64,000 nt of DNA from contig DAIRVG010000014.1 of the NCBI GenBank assembly GCA_036802945.1, forward strand, positions 1-64,000, written 5' to 3'. Shown here piece after piece: positions 50,301 to 56,828 of the stretch. This stretch comes from Gp6-AA40 sp036802945. Its GTDB lineage: Bacteria; Acidobacteriota; Vicinamibacteria; Vicinamibacterales; UBA2999. The stretch's first letter is position 1. The number at the start of each line of letters is the position of its first letter. The notes beneath the pieces were generated by a model. The model was not told the origin of the DNA. It saw only the letters and a list, made by a program, of their open reading frames with translations, and did not search any database. The translations under genes and the position numbers were made by a program.

Positions 50301-50831
50301 GGGATCGCCCGTCGCCGTTGGACGGCTCGTGCGGCGAAGAGATCGCCGCACGCCTTCGGGCGCTTCCCGCAGCACCTCCTGAAACCACGCGTTGAACGCT
50401 TCCTCGTAACAACGTCGCGCCTGTCCCTCGGTCAATACCGTGAACAGCGGATCGATACCGGCTTCGACCGGCCGCTCGCGAAGAAGATCGGCGCAAAAAC
50501 CGTGAATCGTGCTGAGGTGTGCCTCTTCGAGATTCTTGAGGGCATTCTCCAGCCGCTGGCGGGCAACCGAGTCACGTTCGGCCGCGTGCCTGGCGCGCTC
50601 GAGCTCCTCGCGCAGCCGCAGCTTCAGCTCACCCGCCGCCTTTTCGGTAAATGTCACGGCGACGATGGTTGTGACGTCAGCCTTCCCTTCGACAATGACG
50701 CGCAGGATGCGCTTCACCAACTCAGTTGTCTTGCCGGTGCCGGCAGCCGCTTCAACGACAAGGGTATCGTCGAGCGCGGTTTCGATCTGACGCCTGGCGT
50801 GATGGTCGGCAAGTGGCCCGATCGCGCTCAT
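47316..50831 (-). CDS. addA: AddA helicase-nuclease subunit (ATP-dependent double-strand break end processing)
   Basis: The protein has 1171 residues and is a UvrD/RecB-like helicase fused to a C-terminal RecB-type nuclease. Motif I is EAAAGTGKTTELVK (residue about 28), with TFTEKAAGELKLRLRE following; DEFQDTDPLQ (about 377), VGDPKQSIYRFRRA (about 414) and MTVHKAKGLEF (about 762) are motifs II, III and V; the nuclease signature VIDFKTDRAEGDLLMQYGRQ lies at about 1127. With AddB it resects DNA ends for recombination. The gene begins at ATG 50831 inside the stop of addB (ATGA), so the two are coupled. Residues about 990-1011 are encoded by a repeat tract and have no counterpart expected in the family. 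Confidence 0.9.
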   Translation of the reverse strand: MSAIGPLADHHARRQIETALDDTLVVEAAAGTGKTTELVKRILRVIVEGKADVTTIVAVTFTEKAAGELKLRLREELERARHAAERDSVARQRLENALKNLEEAHLSTIHGFCADLLRERPVEAGIDPLFTVLTEGQARRCYEEAFNAWFQEVLREAPEGVRRSLRRTSRPTATGDPDEDGPVERIRRAGWDLAEWRDFPAPWSRPPFDRDRAVDAIAPQVHACAGLTAQPSKTSDALFLDTAPARRASEDLRALIASGDYDTAEAVLVDLRRDRDFRRARKGYGSTFGKGVARADVHAAHQSLLNALDGFAMDADADLAALLRDELRGSIERYQELKMRTGALDFLDLLLRARDLVRDVDEVRRDFQARFQRIFIDEFQDTDPLQAEILMLLAADDWRERDWTHVRPVPGKLFVVGDPKQSIYRFRRADVGIYQAVCKQLVGQGAIRIPLTTSFRSVPNIQSVVNAAFGNVMRQDPQTLQAGYVAMTPYRPASAQPSVVALPVPRPYGKRNLSGVAIEHSLPDAVGAFVDWLIHESGWTVTERRGSDAVAVKVEARHVCILFRRFVSYTTDMTRAYLDALEARGIKHLLVGGRAFHNREEIETLRAALAAIEWPDDELSVFATLRGALFAIGDEDLLDYHHRFGRSFNPFKVPDALPDHLTPVGDALRLLARLHNGRNRVPVADTITRVLDETRAHVGFALRRAGEQVLANVLHVAELARQYDLSGGISFRGFVDDLREAAEQSQAAEAPIVEEGSDGVRLMTVHKAKGLEFPVVVLADITANLAPAEASRHLDAPSGLCALRIGGWSPRDLLLHQPLEQAREREEGIRVAYVAATRARDLLVVPAVGDEPYDRWIGALNSAIYPPPATTRNQHAAPGCPSFRKDSVLWRPDDETARASTVCPGLHHFDGETPAASYDVVWWDPSALRLGAEPPFGLRRQELISKDVSAETVAAGERRYRTWRQQREGAIAAGKVPSLKVRTATEWAAAGIRDQGTGIRTDRIPNPESRIQENVEVIAFDLAPGRPVGPRYGTLVHAALATVALDADEVTVEAVVRTQGRIVDATEAEIDSATAVVRSVLAHPLLGDARRAQDAGRCLRETPVTVVIDGVLVEGVVDFAFEAGDLVTVIDFKTDRAEGDLLMQYGRQVGLYAEAITRATGRRARPVLMKV
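47799..47862. repeat. GGGATTC/GATCCC inverted repeat inside the addA coding sequence
   Basis: GATACGGGATTCGGGATTCG and following bases (47799-47830) pair with the GATCCCGG-rich tract up to 47862, on the strand opposite to addA. In addA it translates as IRDQGTGIRTDRIPNPESRI and stays in frame. Confidence 0.85.
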
Positions 50832-53800
50832 GGGCGGCTCCGCAGCTCGGTGAGATCGCTCAGTCGCTCCTTCGGCTTCCGACCGACCCGCTCTTCCTCG
50901 TTCGGTCCGCAGACCGGACGGAAGTCGCACCACACGCACGCGCCTTCGGCGGGCGCCGCCGCGAGATTGCCGCGCTCGATGGCACGATCCACGATCTCCA
51001 GCGCCTCGATTCCCATCCGGCGCGATGCGACGTCGAGCTTCACGGGCTGTTCTTTGTAGCCGCCGGCAGCCGTGCAGAAGGACAGGCGCGATTCGACGAC
51101 CCTCTTCCCCGTCACCTGTTCCATGACAAGCGAATAGAGCACCGGCTGCAGGACGGCGCCTCCCCCGATCACGAGCGGTGGTCTGGTGCGATCCTTCCCC
51201 GTCTTATGATCCGTGACTCGGAGCGATCCATCCTGGCTGTGCTCTTCGACCAGATCAATCGAGCCGCGGAGGGTAAAGCGGTTGTCGATGGTGACGGCGT
51301 CGCGGACGCTGCGCGGATCGCGTTCTTCGTCGATGAGCAAACCGAATGAGAACTCGAAGAAACGGGGCACCCAGCCTTCCACGCCGGAGGAGACACTGCG
51401 CGCCCACCCTCGAAGGTCGCGAGCGATCGCGCCAACCTCTTCCCGCCAGACGCGCTCGATTGCAGGGACGAGCTGTTCTCGATATTCGTCCGCCACTTTC
51501 GCCATGACCTCGTCCAACACGATGAGGGCTGATTCGACGGACGCGCGCGTCACGGGCAGCGCGCCACGATCTTCCAGCTCGCGGAAAAAGCTCGCCTGCA
51601 TGCGATGGACGAGACTTCCCTTCGTCAACGGATCCAGGCGCTGCAGTGGATGTGGCTGCTCTGCGGGCTGGAGTCGGTAGATCGCACCGAGAAGAAACTG
51701 ATAGGGGCACGCCGCAAACCGTTGAAGGGCCGACAACGAGTACGGACGCGCGCCGAGACGGTGCGATGCAAGCGCGTCGCGCGTTCGTTCGTTGACGCGC
51801 GTGAGGCCATCGAAATGCGACCAGGTCTTCTCCGCGCGCGCCCATCGATCCGTGACCGATCGCCGGAGCGCGGGATTCTGCTTCAGGATGTACTGGGCAT
51901 GTCCGCGGACGGTGGCGGGGTCACCAGCATCGAGCAGCGTTCGCAGCACCGAGAGGTCATGCTCCTGATCGTCGATCGCTCGATCGGGATCGGCGGGCGC
52001 CGGCCAGGCGAGACTCGGATCGCCCGCTTCCGCGGCACCTCTCGCCAGCGTTTCATGATCGGGAATGCGGCCGGTCGCGCCACGGAGCACATCGAGCGCG
52101 TAGAACGACGGCACACGGGCGCGCCCTTCCGCGATTTCGAGACGCGGGTACGACACATACAGCCGTTCGCTCGCCGCGCCTACTGCGAGATGCAGCAACA
52201 GCCGCTCTCGTCGTCCGCGCTCTGCGCGGGTGGGAAGCGGTGTGCGGCGCAGACCCTCGGCGTTGCGGCGCGGATCCTGTGGGTCCGCGTTCAGTTGTTC
52301 TCGTGCGCCATCGAGCAGCAGCGGGTCCTGCCGCAGCTTTTGCGGAAACATGCGCTCGGCAAGGCCCGGGAGGAACACGACTCTGAATGCGCGGCCGCGA
52401 GCGTGTCCCGGACTCGTCACGAGCACGCGTCCGTAGCGGCGCGGCGGCGGTTCGCTCTCCACGAGTCGCAGCCGCTCCGACAGCACGCTTCGGACTTCGG
52501 CCAGTGCCACAGGGCCGACCGTCGCCATTGGCCGCAGGTCGGCAAGGATGCGCATGACGTACGTGGGCGTGTTCAGGACCCGTGGCGCCAGCGCTTCCAG
52601 CGCGCGCAGCCAGACGCCCCACGTCGCTGACTGCGGCCACGCGGCCATCTGCGTGATCAACGGGAGCGCAAACGCCCGGAGCTCCGAGAGGCGCGCCAGG
52701 TCGCGCTCGATCCCGAGGGCACGCGCCGACTCCGGATCGTCGCGCCGCACTTCTTCAAGCTGTCTGGTGAATTGCGCGGCCAAGCCATCGAGCCTCCTCG
52801 CCCATCGCGCGGGATCGCCGCCGACGACCGATGCGTCGACAATCAGCCGCTCCCACCGGCGCGGCGCCGGCAGCGATCGCGCCTCGCCCGCAGGTTCGTC
52901 CGGAATCGCATCGGTTCGGAAGCCGGCAAAGACCTCGTTCGTCGGGGTCAGACTCGGGTGATGGCCATCACCCGGGTCTGACCCCAGAACCGGGATTTGA
53001 CCCAGCGACAGGTATTCGGCGAATCGACGGGCCGATAGTCCTTCCACCGCGCACGCCAGGAGGGCGAGAAACGCGCGGCCGGCTGGATGTGGCCGCCGCG
53101 TCCCGCGATCGAACCAGGCTGGAATGTCCGCTCGGTGCAGCGCGTGCTCGAACAGGCCGTGATAGTGGTGGGGGGTGCGCACGAGAATCGCGATGTCGTC
53201 GAACGGCACGCCGCGGCGGGCTTCCTCGAGAATCCGGCGAGCAATTTCGACCGCCTCGCGTCCTTCACCTGGCGCGGAGAAGAAACGCAACGTCGCATCC
53301 TCGTCGCGCTCCGGCGGCGTTTCGTCGCTGAAGAGGCACGCGCGCAGCTGCTCCAGACCGGAAGACGAGGGCTCCGAGATGCATTCCACGATGCCGCCCG
53401 CCCGTTCGAGGACGTTGCGCGCATTGCGATCGTGGGAGGGAACCGTGCAGAGAATCGCGCCAGCGACGCCGCAAAGCGCGCAGACGAACTGCACTTCCGC
53501 CGGAGAGTCGAGGGCCACGTCGAGCAGCAGCAGCGGCGCACGAAGCTCGGCGAGGTCTGCGACAGCCGCGGCAGCAATCGAGAACAGACGCGCGCGATCC
53601 GCGGACGCCGCTTCGACAAACTCTTCGTCCACTCGAGCGAGGAGCAGCATGAGATCCGCTCCGGCGTCTCCGGCGTGTCGAACCGCCTCCAGCGTAATGC
53701 CAGCCACACGCAACTCGCCGAGCGTCTGCGCGAGCGCGCGCGGAAAACCTGGCGTCGCGGCCACACGCGCCAGGTAAGTGAGCGCGCCGCCACGGGACGC

Positions 53801-54136
53801 GTCAAACGCCGCACGCGCGGCCACCGCTTCGGCGCCAAGCGGCGTCGCCGCGGCAATCCCCTGTCCGGCAAGCCGCGCAACCGCGACGCGAGCGGCGATC
53901 TGCGTCAGGCTGTAGCGTGCGAGGCCGATCGTCGCACCGCGCTCGACAGCAATCCGCCGTGCGAGATCATCGGCCGCGCCACGCGTGGCGCCGACGATCG
54001 TGATCGGCTGGTCAGCGGGGAATTGTCTGAGAAAGGATGCGGCGGCCTCGAGACGCGCGGCGGCGGATGCCGCCTCGACGATGCGGAACGATGTTTCATG
54101 CCGCGCTTCGTCAGCGCGGCGAGTTGATGCGTTCAT
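50828..54136 (-). CDS. addB: AddB-like nuclease subunit with iron-sulfur cluster signature
   Basis: The protein has 1102 residues and is the partner of AddA. The N-terminal part is a degenerate helicase-like fold (ITIVGATRGAADDLARRIAV); the C-terminal nuclease carries VTDHKTGKDRTRP near residue 973. An AddB-type [4Fe-4S] cluster is implied by one Cys in FAACPYQFLLG (about 807) and three in GACVWCDFRPVCG (about 1063). The nuclease is therefore likely active. ATG 54136 is chosen because an upstream frame is poor. The protein includes a short insertion, GSDPGDGHHPSLTP (about residues 384-397), made by a 42 bp palindrome. It is cotranscribed with addA. Confidence 0.88.
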   Translation of the reverse strand: MNASTRRADEARHETSFRIVEAASAAARLEAAASFLRQFPADQPITIVGATRGAADDLARRIAVERGATIGLARYSLTQIAARVAVARLAGQGIAAATPLGAEAVAARAAFDASRGGALTYLARVAATPGFPRALAQTLGELRVAGITLEAVRHAGDAGADLMLLLARVDEEFVEAASADRARLFSIAAAAVADLAELRAPLLLLDVALDSPAEVQFVCALCGVAGAILCTVPSHDRNARNVLERAGGIVECISEPSSSGLEQLRACLFSDETPPERDEDATLRFFSAPGEGREAVEIARRILEEARRGVPFDDIAILVRTPHHYHGLFEHALHRADIPAWFDRGTRRPHPAGRAFLALLACAVEGLSARRFAEYLSLGQIPVLGSDPGDGHHPSLTPTNEVFAGFRTDAIPDEPAGEARSLPAPRRWERLIVDASVVGGDPARWARRLDGLAAQFTRQLEEVRRDDPESARALGIERDLARLSELRAFALPLITQMAAWPQSATWGVWLRALEALAPRVLNTPTYVMRILADLRPMATVGPVALAEVRSVLSERLRLVESEPPPRRYGRVLVTSPGHARGRAFRVVFLPGLAERMFPQKLRQDPLLLDGAREQLNADPQDPRRNAEGLRRTPLPTRAERGRRERLLLHLAVGAASERLYVSYPRLEIAEGRARVPSFYALDVLRGATGRIPDHETLARGAAEAGDPSLAWPAPADPDRAIDDQEHDLSVLRTLLDAGDPATVRGHAQYILKQNPALRRSVTDRWARAEKTWSHFDGLTRVNERTRDALASHRLGARPYSLSALQRFAACPYQFLLGAIYRLQPAEQPHPLQRLDPLTKGSLVHRMQASFFRELEDRGALPVTRASVESALIVLDEVMAKVADEYREQLVPAIERVWREEVGAIARDLRGWARSVSSGVEGWVPRFFEFSFGLLIDEERDPRSVRDAVTIDNRFTLRGSIDLVEEHSQDGSLRVTDHKTGKDRTRPPLVIGGGAVLQPVLYSLVMEQVTGKRVVESRLSFCTAAGGYKEQPVKLDVASRRMGIEALEIVDRAIERGNLAAAPAEGACVWCDFRPVCGPNEEERVGRKPKERLSDLTELRSRP
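52944..52985. repeat. 42 bp near-perfect palindrome inside addB
   Basis: GGGGTCAGACTCGGGTGATG followed by G pairs with CCATCACCCGGGTCTGACCC followed by C, with one mismatch and no loop. In addB it translates as part of GSDPGDGHHPSLTP. The GGGGTCAGACCC core is a dispersed motif I have seen in other bacteria. Confidence 0.9.
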
Positions 54137-54265
54137 CGACAAGCCTGCCCCGGGCGCCATGCCGGGAATCCGGGAACGGCAACACCACGTCGCCGTGCAG
54201 AAGGAAACCTATCACAGAACCTGAACCTGAACGACGCCGTTCACGCGAACCTGAACGACGATATC

Positions 54266-54428
54266 GTTCACGCTTCTATGTTCTCGCTGCTCGGTTCGTG
54301 TTCAAGTTCGGTTCCACGTTCCCGGTTCCTTGTTCCGGGTTCGCCGGCCCGAACATCGAACCGCGAAGCGCGAAAATCGAACCCGAACCTGAACACGAAC
54401 CGAGAAGGGAGAACGAAGAAGAGTGAAC
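54266..54428. repeat. Long imperfect palindrome, copy 1, upstream of duplicated cupin
   Basis: CGTTCACGCTTCT at 54266 opens a left arm (GTTCGTGTTCAAGTTCGGTT) that pairs with the right arm CGAACCTGAACACGAACCGA and GAGAACGAAGAAGAGTGAAC near 54428. The outer part has GGTTCCTTGTTCCGGGTTCG-like units in the loop. A second, closely similar copy lies at 55555-55734 on the same strand. The preceding 130 bp (54137-54265) show no gene. Confidence 0.85.
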
Positions 54429-54486
54429 CTCCGTTGGCCTGAAATCCCCCTTGACCCATCGCGTCAGCGGAGGGAGACTCTGCCCC

Positions 54487-55542
54487 ATGCGCAACAACAC
54501 CCTCATCGTGATCGGCGTGATCGGCGTGTTTGGTCTGGGCGGGGCCGTGACGCACAGTCAGCAGGCGGGGCGAAATGGAGCGGCGGCTGCCCAGCCCCCG
54601 GCCCAGGGAAGAGGAGCGGCGCCGCCGGTGCCGGACTTGCCTGTCGGCAAGACCGCCTTTTGGACCAGCGACGATATCCAGGCGCGGTGGAAGGACAACG
54701 AGGCCAACAAGCGCATCAACTCGCGGCTGTTCAACGGCCCTACGAACATCAGCGCGAACGTCCGGATCGTGTTGCCCGGCGATCCTCCGGTGACGCATGA
54801 GACCACGGCCGACCTCTGGATCGTGACCGAGGGAACGGCGATAGCCAGGACTGACGGCCAGATCGTCGACAGCAACGGCACCAAATCAGTTCGGAACGGT
54901 GTTCAACGTCCGGTGAGTCCGGGCGACATCCTGTATGTTCCGCCTGGCGTGCCCCACCACTTCACGGACATGAAGGGCTTCAGGGCATGGCTGATGCGCT
55001 TCGACACGGTCGGATTGGTCCGGACGCAGCCGGCACCAGCGGCTGCCGCGCCAGCAGGGCGAGGTGCAGCGGCTGCCGAACCCGCGGGAAGAGGAGGACG
55101 AGGAGGAGCCGCTGCGGCGCCACCGGTGCCGGACTTGCCGGCCGACAAGACACTCTTCTGGAAGAGCGCGGACATTCAGGCCCGATGGAAAGACAACGAG
55201 GTCAACAAGCGCATCAATTCCCGGCTGTACAACGGACCGGCGAACATCAGCATGAACGTCCGAATTGTGTTGGATGGCGACCCACCCGCGACGCACGAGG
55301 ACACGGCCGATCTCTGGCTGGTGACAGAAGGAACGGCGACGGCGCGGACCGACGGCGAGATCGTTCAGGCGAACGGTAAGGGCACGATTCGGAACGGCGT
55401 CCAACGTCCGGTTCACCCAGGCGATCTTCTTTACGTGCCGCCGGGTGTGCCTCACCATTTCACAGACATGAAGGGTTTCAGAGCTTTCCTGATCCGTTAC
55501 GACGTGGTTGGGTGGAGGCAGAGTCAGCCCGCAGGCCAATGA
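54487..55542 (+). CDS. Secreted bicupin with near-identical tandem halves
   Basis: The protein has 351 residues. A signal or anchor segment (MRNNTLIVIGVIGVFGLGGA) precedes two copies of a cupin domain of about 140 residues. Each contains APPVPDLP, RWKDNExNKRINSRL, NVRIVL-GDPP-THE-TADLW, a TEGTA-ARTDG strand, RNGVQRPV-PGD-LYVPPGVPHHFTDMKGF. The halves are linked by Ala/Gly-rich repeats (APAGRGAAAAEPAGRGGRGG). PGVPHHF and the preceding THE give the metal-binding set of cupins (His/His/Glu). The role is probably ligand binding or a dioxygenase-like reaction, not defined. GGAGG lies about 10 bp before ATG 54487. The gene is flanked by two copies of one palindrome. Confidence 0.85.
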   Translation: MRNNTLIVIGVIGVFGLGGAVTHSQQAGRNGAAAAQPPAQGRGAAPPVPDLPVGKTAFWTSDDIQARWKDNEANKRINSRLFNGPTNISANVRIVLPGDPPVTHETTADLWIVTEGTAIARTDGQIVDSNGTKSVRNGVQRPVSPGDILYVPPGVPHHFTDMKGFRAWLMRFDTVGLVRTQPAPAAAAPAGRGAAAAEPAGRGGRGGAAAAPPVPDLPADKTLFWKSADIQARWKDNEVNKRINSRLYNGPANISMNVRIVLDGDPPATHEDTADLWLVTEGTATARTDGEIVQANGKGTIRNGVQRPVHPGDLLYVPPGVPHHFTDMKGFRAFLIRYDVVGWRQSQPAGQ

Positions 55543-55554
55543 GTTAGCAGCTCT

Positions 55555-55734
55555 CGTTCACGCTTCTGGGTTCTCGCTTCTGGGTTCGTGTTCAAGTTCG
55601 GTGCTGCGTTCGAGGTTCTTAGTTCCGGGTTCGAAGGAGGGCGCGTGGAGCGCGAACACCGCACCGCGAAGCGCGAACTTCGAACCGAAGCTGAACACGA
55701 ACGGAGAAGCAAGAACAGAGAAGCGTGAACGACG
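55555..55734. repeat. Long imperfect palindrome, copy 2, downstream of duplicated cupin
   Basis: CGTTCACGCTTCT at 55555 opens the same arm sequence as at 54266 (GTTCGTGTTCAAGTTCGG), and the right arm reads CTGAACACGAACGGAGAAGC with an ending AAGCGTGAACG near 55731. The copies differ mainly in the loop (163 versus 180 bp). Confidence 0.85.
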
Positions 55735-56100
55735 CTACGGCTCGAAGCGCCTGCCTTGCTTGCACAACCAAGCTTCGAGCCGTTTGGTACAGTCGCAGCT
55801 ACAGCACGCCCATGACTCTGTGCCGTTCTCGTCGCGGCACTGGCTCCGCGCGTGCGCGTCCTTGATGCTGTCGAACTGAAAAAATTCCTCCCAGTACGGC
55901 CGCTCTTCCTGCAGCGGCGTCGCGCAGAAGCACGTTTCAACCCATTTCACGCGCCCATCAGCCAGCTCGCGCGCCTGCGACATGTCGCGCTGGTATTCGT
56001 CGCCCGCGACGGAGCCATCGCCAAGAGAACCGTCCTCGATCGCGTGTCTCAACGCGTCACGCTGACCAGACTTGACTCGCGCAGTAACCAGATATCTCAT
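55735..56100 (-). CDS. Conserved cysteine-rich small protein of unknown function
   Basis: The protein has 121 residues. It begins MRYLVTARVKSGQRDALRHA (a YCII-like or ferredoxin-like start) and ends with a cysteine-rich part (WACCSCDCTKRLEAWLCKQG). LADGRVKWVETCFCATPLQE and RPYWEEFFQFDSIKDAHARS are strong conserved-looking blocks of a family whose function I do not know. No signal peptide. It is preceded on the same strand by pdxH and a repeat, and convergent with the bicupin gene. ATG 56100. Confidence 0.6.
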   Translation of the reverse strand: MRYLVTARVKSGQRDALRHAIEDGSLGDGSVAGDEYQRDMSQARELADGRVKWVETCFCATPLQEERPYWEEFFQFDSIKDAHARSQCRDENGTESWACCSCDCTKRLEAWLCKQGRRFEP

Positions 56101-56101
56101 C

Positions 56102-56186
56102 GGGGATTCGGGATTAGGGATTCGAGATTCGACATCGTTGGGATTTCTTGGGATTTGGATCTTGGGATTTGGGATTTGGGATTTTC
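56102..56186. repeat. GGGATTCGGGATTAGGG and GGGATTTGGGATTT tandem repeat
   Basis: About ten G3-ATT units fill the spacer between pdxH and the Cys-rich gene. Both the GGGATTC and GGGATTT variants occur side by side, which links the two subfamilies. Confidence 0.9.
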
Positions 56187-56822
56187 TTAAGGAGCCAGCC
56201 GCTCACGTCGCCATTCGCCGTCGTCCAGCTTGACGTAGCGCAATCGATCGTGGAGCCGACTGACCCGCCCCTGCCAGAACTCGAATTCGTCGGGGACGAC
56301 GCGGTAGCCGCCCCACCAGTCCGGCCGCGGAACGGGGCCGTCACCGTACGTCCGTTTCGCGCGCTCAAATGCCTCTTCGAGCGCATCACGGCTCTCGATT
56401 CTTTCGCTCTGGCGCGACGCGTAGACGCTCAACCGGCTGTCGGGTGGACGCGTCTCGAAGTAGGCGTCAGAGTCCGCGGGGCTGACACGCTCGACCGCGC
56501 CATCGATCCGCACCTGGCGCTCGAGCGACCCCCAGTAGAAGAGCAGGCTCGCCCGTCCTGTGGCTTCCATCTCATTCGCCTTGCGGCTCTGGTAGTTCGT
56601 GTAGAAGACGAACCCGCGGTCGTCCATCGCCTTGAGCAGGACCGTTCGCACCGACGGTCGCCCGCCCGGCGTGGCCGTCGCGAGCGCCATGGCGGTCGGG
56701 TCGGCTTCGATATCGCGCACATGTTCGAACCACACGGAGAACTGGCGCATCGGATTGGGATCCGAATGCGCTTCGCTCAAAGGCTCACCGAGATATTCGC
56801 GTCGAATGTCGGCAAGAGACAT
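56187..56822 (-). CDS. pdxH: Pyridoxamine 5'-phosphate oxidase
   Basis: The protein has 211 residues and is the FMN-dependent PdxH that makes pyridoxal 5'-phosphate. SVRTVLLKAMDDRGFVFYTN and YQSRKANEMEATGRASLLFY are FMN-binding, SDAYFETRPPDSRLSVYASR is the dimer/substrate region, and the ending LHDRLRYVKLDDGEWRRERL with final AP is conserved. ATG 56822 matches the family start. It lies 6 bp after the clpA stop in the same direction, so it is probably the last gene of the aat-clpS-clpA-pdxH unit. Confidence 0.93.
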   Translation of the reverse strand: MSLADIRREYLGEPLSEAHSDPNPMRQFSVWFEHVRDIEADPTAMALATATPGGRPSVRTVLLKAMDDRGFVFYTNYQSRKANEMEATGRASLLFYWGSLERQVRIDGAVERVSPADSDAYFETRPPDSRLSVYASRQSERIESRDALEEAFERAKRTYGDGPVPRPDWWGGYRVVPDEFEFWQGRVSRLHDRLRYVKLDDGEWRRERLAP

Positions 56823-56828
56823 GAGTTT

